From Aralia elata (Eukaryota > Streptophyta > Magnoliopsida > Apiales > Araliaceae), in assembly GCA_034770075.1 (NCBI GenBank), contig CM068380.1, positions 39,574,695 through 39,638,694 of the forward strand: a stretch of DNA of 64,000 nt. Direction: 5' to 3'. Shown piece by piece: positions 1 through 9,505 of this stretch (position 1 is the first letter of the stretch; each line of letters begins with the position of its first letter). A program made the translations under genes and the position numbers. The notes beneath the pieces are model-generated. The model was not told where the DNA came from and did no database searches. It saw nothing but the letters and a program-made list of their open reading frames with translations.

Positions 1-60
1 TTTGAATAATACTACTTACATGGATCCAATTAAATTTATAAAATTATATAAAATGAATTT
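1..60. mobile_element. Fragment of long Gypsy LTR (family of 27517-31857)
   Basis: This short piece matches the sequence near the right end of the solo Gypsy LTR at about 31754-31800, including a run of about 24 identical bases around positions 33-56. After about position 60 the match switches to the Copia LTR family. It is therefore a scrap joined to the Copia fragment at a rearrangement point. Its extent to the left lies outside the window. Confidence 0.6.
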
Positions 61-852
61 ATTTAATATGGAGAACCTAAAGGGTCACATTGCAAAAGAA
101 AAATATTTATTTAAGAAGTAAATGGCATAATTGTAATCATAAGTTAAGTGTATTTAATTTAGTCTATAGAGATAGAATAAATTAAATAGCTTAATATTTA
201 TTATTTAATATTTTGGAAATATTAAATATAAATTAATAAGAGGAGTCTTATTATTATTACTACTATTACTATTATTTAATTCCTAATAGGGATTGAGAAC
301 TAATTAATAAAAGTACACTCTCATTAATTCTTAATTGGATTAGGAGGATAATTAATTAAAATAGTTTAATTAGAATAGAAACCCTAATCTTAAATAGTTT
401 AGGGGAGGGTTTTCCTACATCTATAAATAAGAGAAGTCTTATCATAGATTAGGGTTACACACTCTTGTATAAGAATTGTGGAGAGTACTTACAATTTCTA
501 TAGAGATAAAAATTAGGGTTTTGCCAACACCCATCTTCTTGAATAGATATTATTCCTTGGTGGATCACCTCTAGAGGCCAAACACTTGGGTGGCTAACGT
601 TGATCAAAGGAAGGAATTTAATCGGTGGAATTCAAGGAGAATGCGAAGGAATTGGAGGTGAACTTGTACCTGAGGAAGCTAGAATTCTATAAAGGTATAA
701 TTCTTATTCTCCATCTCTTTCGTTTAATTAATAATTGTGCATAAAAAAAGATCATGGTGATGATTTGTATAAATTTTAAAATCTGATTTTATCGTGCTTC
801 CGCTTTATTTATGTAATTTAATTGCATGTTTGTGTTATATACAAACCTAACA
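61..852 (+). mobile_element. Copia LTR fragment, 3' part
   Basis: The sequence is the reverse complement of the Copia LTRs at 35833-37483 and 40774-42577. Shared landmarks are the segment at 66-100 next to the words meaning loss of the LTR start, the block at 540-700, and the terminal bases ACCTAACA, the complement of the LTR start TGTTAGGT. The end at 852 abuts 5S rDNA directly, so the insertion broke a 5S gene. The 5' part of this LTR is replaced by a Gypsy scrap at 1-60, so it is a recombined relic. No coding sequence is present. Its target duplication cannot be tested because the other end lies outside the window. Confidence 0.85.
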
Positions 853-887
853 GGGTGACCCCTTGGGAAGTCCTTGTGTTACACACC
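853..887 (+). pseudogene. 5S rRNA pseudogene, 3' fragment
   Basis: The last third of a plant 5S rRNA gene is recognisable here (GGGTGACCCCTTGGGAAG and onward). It is truncated on its 5' side by the Copia LTR that ends at 852. A T-rich stretch follows, as in a 5S terminator region. It cannot be functional because the internal promoter is gone. Confidence 0.8.
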
Positions 888-1035
888 TTTTTATATCTTT
901 TTTTCCTTTTTACGGAACCAACAAAAGAAAACGTGTATAGTAGTGAACGTGTCTTGTAAACATGCATACACGACGTAAATATCACTATGTCCCACCCACA
1001 TGTGGGAATATAGGAATAAAAACTAAGAATCATAA

Positions 1036-1156
1036 CGAGTAAGATCATACCAACACTAATGTACTGAATCCCATCAGAATTCTAAAGTTAAACATGTGCT
1101 TGGGTGAGAATAGTACTAGGATCGGTGACCCCTTGGGAAGTCCTTATGTTGCACCC
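1036..1156 (+). pseudogene. 5S rRNA pseudogene, full length
   Basis: This copy of about 120 bases follows plant 5S rRNA from the GATCATACC near its 5' end to the final GCACCCC. It has many substitutions, for example in the AGTTAAG region that forms part of the internal promoter, so it is probably not transcribed. A T-rich tract follows it, as expected for RNA polymerase III termination. It belongs to a 272-bp tandem unit together with the next copy. Confidence 0.85.
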
Positions 1157-1307
1157 CTTTTTATATATTTTTGCCTTTTTGCGAAACCTAGTGAAAGAAA
1201 ATGCACATACTAGTGAACGTGTCTTTGTAAACGCGCATGTATAACGTAAATGTCACTACATGCCACCCACATATGGGAATATAGGAATAATCATGTAGAA
1301 TCCTTAC

Positions 1308-1426
1308 GGGTGCAATCATACCAGCACTAATGCACTAGGTCCCATAAGAACTCCGAAGCTAAGCGTGCTTGGGCGAGAGTTGTACTAGGATAGGTCACCC
1401 CCTATGTAGTCCTCGAGTTGTACCCT
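1308..1426 (+). pseudogene. 5S rRNA pseudogene, full length
   Basis: This is the best preserved 5S copy. It begins GGGTGCAATCATACCAGC and includes the A-box region GAAGCTAAGCGTGCTTGG. The C-box side reads AGGATAGGTCACC where functional genes have a conserved GGGTGACC, and the 3' end is altered. It is the last 5S gene before the array is cut off at about 1551. It is a decayed array member and not a clear functional gene. Confidence 0.85.
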
Positions 1427-3387
1427 TTTTTATATATTTTTTGCCTTTCTGTGGAACCAAGTAAAAGAAAATGCACATACTAATGAACGTGTCTTGGTAA
1501 ACACGCATGCACGACGTACATGTCAGTACGACCCACCCACAAGTTGGAATATGACACAACCCGATAATTCATGTAATCTATTATTTGGGTTTATGAATAT
1601 GAATATCAAATGAAATAAAAATTTTATTTGATATTATTATGTGTTATGTGGTAAGGCTATATTACAACCTAGATTATGTGAATGCATGAATTTTATGTGT
1701 TGTAGCTTTGTATAAGTGAATAAAATGATTACGAGGAACAATGCTAGGACACTATTCACGCGGGCACTATTCACGCCAAAAACACCTTTTTTGTTTTTTT
1801 GACTTTTCTTAATTTCGTCAAAGCGTTAATGCGAAGAGTTAATAATCCAAGTGTGGGATTTTATTTGAGCCCAATTGGAATTAAATTAGGAGTTCAAGAA
1901 TGGCCCAAATAGAAAGCCCAAACCAAGACCCGACCCATGACCCAAACCCACAACCCATGACCCATATGGGAAATGGGTAATAGAAATCATCAGCTGAAAT
2001 TTGAAGGAAGAAGAAGAGTACGGGAGGAATGAAAAGAAGAGAAGAGGCCATCAAGAGGGTGGGAACATTTGGGGAGCAACAATTCTGCATTTGGTAGAGG
2101 AAGAATGGTATAAAGCACTGGGGAGAAGAGAAGAGGATTACCCGAGCATGGAGAGGAGCAAAGCTCACTCTCCCATTCATGGGGAGCTACTGCGGGAGAG
2201 CACGCTCAGCTCTTCCATCACCAAGAATGTCTGACCATTCCCTCTATATATACTCCTCCATTGCCTAACAATGCATTCCTTTCATTTTTGCTAAGTTAGA
2301 AACTAAAAATTTGAGAGAGAAGTGAGAAGTGAGTATACGGGAGAACTTAGGAGGAGCAAAGGACCTTAGCAGTTGTAACCAAGTTGTCTAACATCCTAGA
2401 AGAAGCTCCAAGAGGTATGTAATGAAGAACCTAACTCATTTCCATAATAGCTTCAAGTTTCTAGTTTTGCCTTGATTGCTTGTTGGACTAATGTTGTTGT
2501 TTTTGCTTAGTTGGTTCATGAACGTGTAAGAATGTTGTTAACTTTACAAAATCTTGATAATAATTAGTAAAAGTGGAGCAATGAATGAGAAATCAGAATT
2601 TATGCATAAGGAGTAAGAAATGGACTGTTATGGACAATTCATGTATTAATAAAGGTGTAATCACTTTATTTGTTTGTATGAATTAGTTGAGCATTGTTAA
2701 TATATGGTCAGAGGTTGTAAGAAAGGATTTCACTTGGAAATCTGGACTAGAGCATAATTAGAACTTTACTCCAATATGAGTTTCTAACTTATGCCCACAC
2801 ACTATTTGATAAAATGTCTGAAAGAGGAATTTCTCTAAAGAACATGGGAACTAGGAGATATTAATTGAAAGTTAAGTTCTAGGGTGTTATAATGAATTCT
2901 TATGAGTGATGAGTATCACCCAATTGGAACGAGGGTAAAAGCTTTTAAAACGAATCCGTAGCAAAGGTTTTAGTAAACTATGCCTCAATAAGAAAACCTA
3001 GATGAACAGTGACCTTCGAATCAATTCTGGTATTGTTGTGTTATAAAACAAATTGTGAACTTCTGGGGTAGTATAGTACCCTGATTAGGAAGCGTTAGGC
3101 TTTGGAACGAACACATTTTGACCTCGGATGAGAGAGTTATGGCGTTTGGGAGAAAAGGTGTCCAATCTGTCCAAAACAGTGAAAACTTAGCCTTAAAGGG
3201 ACTTTTGGGGCAATTTTGTGGCCTCATAATGATGCTATAAAGGTATGAATTCATAGGAGTCTTATAGTTCAAGTTGTAAGCTTTCCATAACCTCTAAAAC
3301 GACCTAATTCCGACTTATAACGAAGAAGTTATGAAGGTTCGAAGTAGGTGTGATAAAATTGCAAAACTAAGTGGGGGATGCTGGGAT

Positions 3388-3476
3388 TGGGCGCGGGCGC
3401 GCTAGGATGGACGCGTACACGCGACTATAGGAGCGGGCGTGGTGGCCATGGGCGCGGGCGCGCGCGCATGTGCTGG
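3388..3476 (+). repeat. GC-rich GGGCGCG repeat block in LTR
   Basis: Several imperfect repeats of GGGCGCG and GCGCGGGCGCG occur in about 90 bases, in a surrounding sequence that is otherwise AT-rich. The block occupies a position comparable to the CTCGCCCCGGCGAG block in the intact Gypsy LTR, with unrelated repeat sequence. Confidence 0.7.
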
Positions 3477-3768
3477 GCAGCTTTAACCTCCTTTAGTAAA
3501 ATTGGTGTAACTTTCTCATACGAATTCCGATTTGGATGATTCAAGATGATCCGGAAAGCTAAGAAGTAGACCTACAACTTCCATTATTTAGAATTGAAAG
3601 TTACTTCTGGGATCAATTTCTAAATTGACTATTTTTAGGACTATTGTGCATTAGGAGGCAAACAGAGAGCGTCGTACATGCACGTATGCAATGTGTAATG
3701 CTTCTGACGTTATAAGATAATGTTCTAAGTTCTGAAACATGACTATTATGAATTATAATGATACTTAG

Positions 3769-5637
3769 TGTGATATCCCGAATATTTATGCGATGCTAAA
3801 TTAGGATATTAAATGATTACGATGAATATGATATGCAATGAATGCGTTAAAGGGTTAAAGAATATATATATATATAACACTCGAAGTGTTCCAAGTTTAA
3901 TTGAAGGTAATGAAATAAATCATACACTAAGGTAATGCGTTAAGTTATTCAACGATAATTGTGAAAGAGAATTAGTAAAAACCGAGTAAGGGAGGTTTCG
4001 TTGATTCCGAGGACGGAATCCTTATAAGGAGGGAAGGATGTGACAACCCGGATTTTCAGAAATTATTAAATAAGAATTTAATAAATAAAATTCTTATTAT
4101 GAGACATTTTGAGTTTGAGTATGTGTGTATATGTGTTTTATATTATAAAATATGTGATTTGATGTGAAGAGAATTATATATTCGTGTATTTAGGAAAAGA
4201 GGTTTAACAGTTAATTAAACCATTAAATGAAGTGAAGGAAATTGTTACGAAAAAGATATTTATTGAATATTAGTATGTTGAAAGTTATATTATGAAATAA
4301 TATAATTTGATTGTTATGTCTTGTGAAAAAATGAATATTATTATGAATTAAGTTTTATAAATAATGTGAGCGATTCAGGTAATTAAAATAGTGAATCAAT
4401 GTGAATTGAGTTTATTTAATTAAGTGTATTATTTAAATAAGCATAATGTTATTTCTAATTAGTTTAATAATTAATTAGAGATTTAATAATTTGTCATTAT
4501 TAATAAAGGAGAATTTTATTTATATGACTATGTGATTTAATGTAGAATTATTCTATTTTATTTAATTGATTTATATGAGATTATTTAATTGATTAAATAT
4601 GTGACATGAACTATATTATAATTAATTTATTAAAATAAACCAAAAGAAGAGTTTTAATAAGCAAGCCAAACGAGGCCTTAATGGGGGTTGAAGTCAGTTA
4701 ACCCACTATGGGATTAACTGACACCCATATTCATCAGTTATTTTGTATACGTATTATCAGTATTAGTTTTCAAAAGATTAGTCAGAGAGAAAAAGAGAGA
4801 ATTTTGAGAGGAATTAGAGAATTGAGAAGAATTCCATTCATTTGTTGCATAATCTAAACCATTATTCAAGGATACGTGAAGTGCAGATAAGTATAGGCTA
4901 ATTATGGTAATTGGTAATCTACGAACCAGGCAAGTCTTTCAGTTCCTATTTGTTATGTGAACTAAATGATTAATTATTTAAAATCTATAATGTAAAAGCA
5001 TGATATATTTTATGTGTTGTATGTATGAAACGACAAAGTCAATGTATGACAACGTCCATTGAGTTAAAATGTTGATTGAGTTATGGAACTCAATTATTAC
5101 TTGGTCACTGATGTACAATATGTATGACATGTTTAGCCAAATGTTTATGATGTATATGACGAGCATGTTATCTATGAGTTATGTGTTGTATGCAAACTAT
5201 TAGATTTTGCTGAGCTGTCGAGCTCATTCTTGCAAATAACCACTTTTGCAGGTTAAAGATTCAAGGTAACATTATGTGCTTCCCAAATGACATGGATCAA
5301 AATAATGCATGAAGATTAAATGTTTTAGTTGAAGTTATTACCTGAATTATGTTAAGTTTTCAATAAATTCATTTATGTTAAGTTGTAAAGTTTGTATTGA
5401 GGTGTAAATTTTTATAATAAATTCGACAAGGTGAATCATGATATTAACATGACTCTAAGATATTTAGATGTAAAGGTTGAGAATTTTGGGATCTAGAATG
5501 ATTTGTAATAGAAAAGTTTAAAATTATTCCGCATTTTAATAAGTTTAACATTGAATAATGTTGTAAAGTCAGAATGAGGATGTATTGCTAACGACTGATG
5601 TGGAGAGTTGGATTGTATGAATTTTGGGGTCGTTACA
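3769..5637 (+). mobile_element. Gypsy LTR-like insertion with target duplication CTTAG
   Basis: The left end is TGTGATATCCCG and the right end is GGGGTCGTTACA, flanked by identical 5-base copies CTTAG at 3764-3768 and 5638-5642. Inside, at 4023-4038, a purine-rich tract (AAGGAGGGAAGGA) directly precedes a second LTR start, TGTGACAACCCGG at 4039. So it holds a short LTR-start-like block, the 3' internal end of a Gypsy element with polypurine tract, and then an LTR of about 1.6 kb. A conventional solo LTR would lack the internal tract. No coding sequence was seen. Confidence 0.7.
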
Positions 5638-6539
5638 CTTAGCATTAACTATTGAGTATTAGATAAATCGAATGGGCATGCTAAGCGTACGCAAATGTGT
5701 GTCGCTTGGCATTTGGGTAGGCAAGGTTTGCGTATGGTCGTGCAAGCGTCGTAATGCCATAACAAGTGTGTATAATCTTGTTTAATATTATGTTTCTAAT
5801 AAGAATGAAACATTATGGAGTAGTGTAACCCAATATTTGGTATCCTTTATGTGACTAATTAGTATGCAAATATGTACTAAATGTGTAGGATATTGAGGAT
5901 CGTATGTTGTAATATTGTAGCAGATACACTAGGCAAGTCTCTTAACTTTATTCAAGTTATATTTGAACAAGTTTCCTATCTTTATTCTTTTATTGCGATG
6001 AATGCAAGTTTTCGAACTCTTGTTTAATTTAGTATTGAACGAGGTTTCTATATTATGCAAGTTTCCTAACTTACACAAAACTTTATATTGTGCAAGTTTC
6101 TTACACTTACTCAAGTGTTATAATTGAGCAAGTCTTCTAAATTCATTTGGTTATACTCTTATGAAGGTTATATAATGTATGGAAGCTTTAATTTGCACAA
6201 TGTTTATATATTGTGTGAATTCTAAACTTGTGCAAATATTTTAATATTTGTACAAGTTGTTCAAGTTGTGATAAGGTGCAAAGTCATTTGTTTGGTTATG
6301 GAATTTCATTTGTCATATGAAATTCATCTTATTGTGTGAAATGATTTATAAAAGAGAGTTATTCGCCATTTGATTCGGCTTAACTCGCTTGTGAGCTATT
6401 CCAGTCGAAATTTTATTATTGATGATATGAATTGTAATAATTATTGAATTGTGATAAATTCTCGAATGGAGATAAATGGAATGTGCCAAATCAAATCATT
6501 TTGGACAATTAATGGTTATGGTTGCACCCCGTGCAACAA

Positions 6540-7161
6540 TGTGTGTTGTATGAACAAATGTGGTTATGCATTCTCTCTCTTCAGGTGTCTTTGGGGACAA
6601 TTTCTTAGAGAAATTTACTCCATGACTCATCGGTATGAGCCCTCTCTTGGAGTCTTGCATGATAAACCTCTTTAGCATCGAATCAATGTATGCACCTTGG
6701 GTCAAGCCGAGCATCCTCTTTGATCTATCTCTATAGATCTTTATCCCCAATATGTAGGATGCTTCTCCCAAGTCCTTCATGGAGAAGTGTTTAGATAACC
6801 AAATTTTAACTGACTGTAGCATCGGTATGTCATTCCCTATAAGTAATATATCATCAACATATAATACCAGGAATGTCACAATACTCCCACTAACTTTCTT
6901 GTACACACATGGTTCATCCTTATTTTTGATAAAATCAAACTCTTTGATTGTCTCATTAAAACGGATGTTCCAACTTTGAGAAGCTTTCTTCAATCCATAA
7001 ATGGATCTTTGTAACTTACATACTAAATTTATCTCATCTTCTGAAACAAAACCCTGTGGTTGTATCATATATACATCCTCATCTAGTTTTCCATTGAGGA
7101 AGGCCATTTTCACGTCCATTTGCCAAATTTCGTAGTCATAGTAAGCTGCAATCGCAAGCAA
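6540..7161 (-). pseudogene. pol: Copia element A: reverse transcriptase part of pol (truncated)
   Basis: The minus-strand reading frame encodes a Copia reverse transcriptase. Visible motifs are QMDVKMAFLNG near the start and the catalytic YVDD about 100 residues later, followed by SMKDLGEASYILGIKI. It is in the same frame as the integrase ORF at 7219-8527 and is separated from it by a TAA codon at 7219-7221. After the KKLSPKTPEERE region the Copia similarity stops, at about 6560-6570, so the thumb end, RNase H and 3' LTR are missing. The element cannot be autonomous. The neighbouring sequence on the low side is Gypsy LTR relic, which suggests a deletion or rearrangement. Confidence 0.9.
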
Positions 7162-7218
7162 AATTCGGATAGACTTGAGTATGGCTACTGGTGAGAAGGT
7201 TTCATCATAGTCAACTCC

Positions 7219-8527
7219 TTATCTTTGTTTAAAACCTTTTGCCACCAGTCTGGCCTTATAGGTTTCCACCTTGCCATCTGCTCCAGTCTTTTTCTTAAAG
7301 ACCCATTTACACCTTATAGGCACAATGCCTTCAGGTGGAGTAACCAAACTCCATACTTGGTTTTCATACATGGAGTCCATTTCGGATTTCATAGCTATTT
7401 GCCATTTCTCAGAGTGTTTACTACTCATAGCCTCATCATATGTTACTGGATCATCATCAGTTATGATGCGTACCTCATCATCATCTTCTATGATGAGTGT
7501 ATACCTTTTAGGTATTTTCGACACTCTTCCAGATTTACGACTCGGTTGTGGTACAGAAGTTATATCTACTTGAACAGGTTCATCCACTTGATCTGTAGTG
7601 ATTTGTGGTTCTTGAATTTCTTCAAGATCTATTTTCCTCCCACTAGCCCCTTCAAGGATAAACTCATTTTCCAAGAAGGTAGCGTGTTTGGCAATAAACA
7701 TCTTTTGCTCGGTAGGATTATAGAAATAATATCCTACACTTTCTTTAGGATACCCCACAAATCTACACTTATCAGATCTTGTCTCAAGTTTGTCACTTTG
7801 TAACTTCTTTACATAAGTTGTACAACCCCAAATCTTAACATGTTTAAGACTAGGTTTCCTCCCTGTCCACATCTCATATGGAGTCTTGGGGACGGACTTT
7901 GAGGGGATCTTGTTTAGCAGATATGCAGTCGTTTCTAGGGCATAACCCCAGAAGGATATTGGAAGATCGGTAAAACTCATCATGGACCGCACCATGTCTA
8001 ACAAAGTACGATTCCACCTTTCAGATACACCATTTAACTGTGGCGTACCAGGAGGCGTCCATTGTGAGAGAATACTAATTTCTTTGAGATGATTAAGAAA
8101 TTCATTGCTCAAGTATTCTCCTCCTCGATCTGATCGAAGAATTTTAATACTTTTGCCAGTCTGTTTCTCTACTTCACTTTTGAATTCTTTGAACTTTTCA
8201 AACGATTCAGATTTGTATTTCATTAAATACACATATTCAAATCTCGAATGATCATCAGTGAATGTAATGAAATACGAATACCCTCCTCTAGCATCTGTTG
8301 TCATAGGTCCACATACATCTGTGTGTACCAACTCTAACAACCCTGCAACTCTCTCTCCATGTCTACTAAATAGAGATTTAGTCATTTTACCCATGAGACA
8401 TGATTCACAAGTTAGATATGATTCAAAATCGAATGGTTCTAAAAGACCATGAATATGCAACTTGTTTAATCTTGTTTTATTGATGTGGCCGAGTCTACAA
8501 TGCCAAATGAAAGTATGATTTACTTTA
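7219..8527 (-). pseudogene. pol: Copia element A: integrase and start of reverse transcriptase
   Basis: The minus-strand frame begins, after the Gypsy LTR inserted at 8528, with a GAG-pre-integrase zinc-binding region (HCRLGH and CESCLMGK). The integrase core follows with motifs VHTDVCGP, LRSDRGGEY and NGVSERWNRT, carrying the D, D and E catalytic residues. It continues into the RT start (CKWVFKKK, ARLVAKGF) and ends at TAA 7219-7221. The residues before the pre-integrase motif in the open frame come from the inserted LTR and are not part of the protein. The product resembles Angela/Tork-type Copia polyproteins, though the lineage was not tested by alignment. Confidence 0.92.
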
Positions 8528-9505
8528 TGTGACGCCCCCAAATTCGGGTCTCCAACTACCCGGATCCGGTCATCACGATCCAATACCACATTCACCTCCA
8601 ACAACATACATTGACTAAAATGCGGAATATAACAAATATATGTTGTTCATTAGAAAGGTGTTACTAGTCCCAAGATACAATAACCTTAAATACTTAACAC
8701 AATTCCATACCCCAAATAACTATCAGGGTTTAAATTACATTAATAATAATTAACTACACTTATGATAAAATCAGCTACGTGAAGCTTATCACTTCATCTT
8801 TTCTTTCCCTTTGCTCTTTCCTGATGTCTCGGGTTTAGCTGCAATGGAGTCATGATATAGCAAGGGTGAGCAACGAATTTGCTCAGCAAGTTTAAAGTAC
8901 AACAATAAAGATATATCATGATGAAAGGAATATAGAAAGAGATTTCAACAATATAATTATCAGAAGCAAGAACAATAATTGCTTTTAGAACAATTGATAG
9001 TCAAGTAGACTTTGAACAATAACTTCCAAAGGAGTCAATAGCCAGTTGACCCCTCTGGTTACTGGCTACAGAATGAGTACTTGAGGGGATCAGTCTCGCG
9101 TGCGCTATGTATATGCATAACATTTAACTCTGCTGTTTGTACCTTATATACGGTACCTGGGGTATTCCCCTATAATAAAAGGGGTGTTCATTTAGTCTAA
9201 GAATCCTTACCATCGATTGGTTTGGATAGCTTTTATAAATCCTCACATATTTGCCTGACCGAACGAGGGTCCAGACTTTAATCATGAATAGTTCGTGAAT
9301 TTCGGAACTTTAATAAATGTACGAATTCAAATGCACCGAATGCGAGTGTCAATAATATTGATGTGGAATAACTGTAAATTAATTAAACCACTTAAGCATT
9401 CTTGGAATAAAATTTCAAGCTACAATGCAATAGTAGCCTGCTCAAATGAAAAGAAACTTGCAACCATTAAAGTTTCGGAATAGAAAACTTGCTCAATGTA
9501 AAAGT

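Larger units (their letters stand above)
888..1551 (+). repeat. 5S rDNA spacer remnants of a tandem array
   Basis: Excluding the two 5S copies, the intervals 888-1035, 1157-1307 and 1427-1551 are three versions of the same spacer. Each has a T-rich start, a middle containing GAACGTGTCTT, and an end resembling CCCACCCACATATGGGAAT. The tandem period is 272 bases (1036 to 1308). The third spacer is cut where a Gypsy-type LTR begins at about 1552. Confidence 0.8.
1552..6535 (+). mobile_element. Old Gypsy-type LTR remnant, interrupted
   Basis: The left end TGACACAACCCG resembles Gypsy LTR starts seen elsewhere in the window. The piece runs to 3768 and resumes at 5643 after an inserted element. 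The second part repeats GCAAGTTTCCTAAC-like phrases and resembles the region around 11340-11460 of the intact Gypsy LTR. A TATA-like box (CCCTCTATATATACTCC) lies near 2237. A GC-rich repeat block lies at 3388-3476. The right limit adjoins broken Copia pol at about 6535-6570 and no matching target duplication was found, so this is a rearranged relic. It contains no credible gene. Confidence 0.55.

Noticed and set aside
818..1048. Minus-strand open frame across 5S sequence
   Set aside because: It crosses the Copia LTR end and 5S rDNA remnants, so it is a chance frame.
6520..6538. Small palindrome GTTGCACCCCGTGCAAC
   Set aside because: An isolated 7-base inverted pair next to a rearrangement point; too short to assign a role.
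7225..7803. Plus-strand open frame of 192 codons
   Set aside because: It lies opposite the Copia integrase and RT frame, which has clear conserved motifs. The plus-strand product has no family features.
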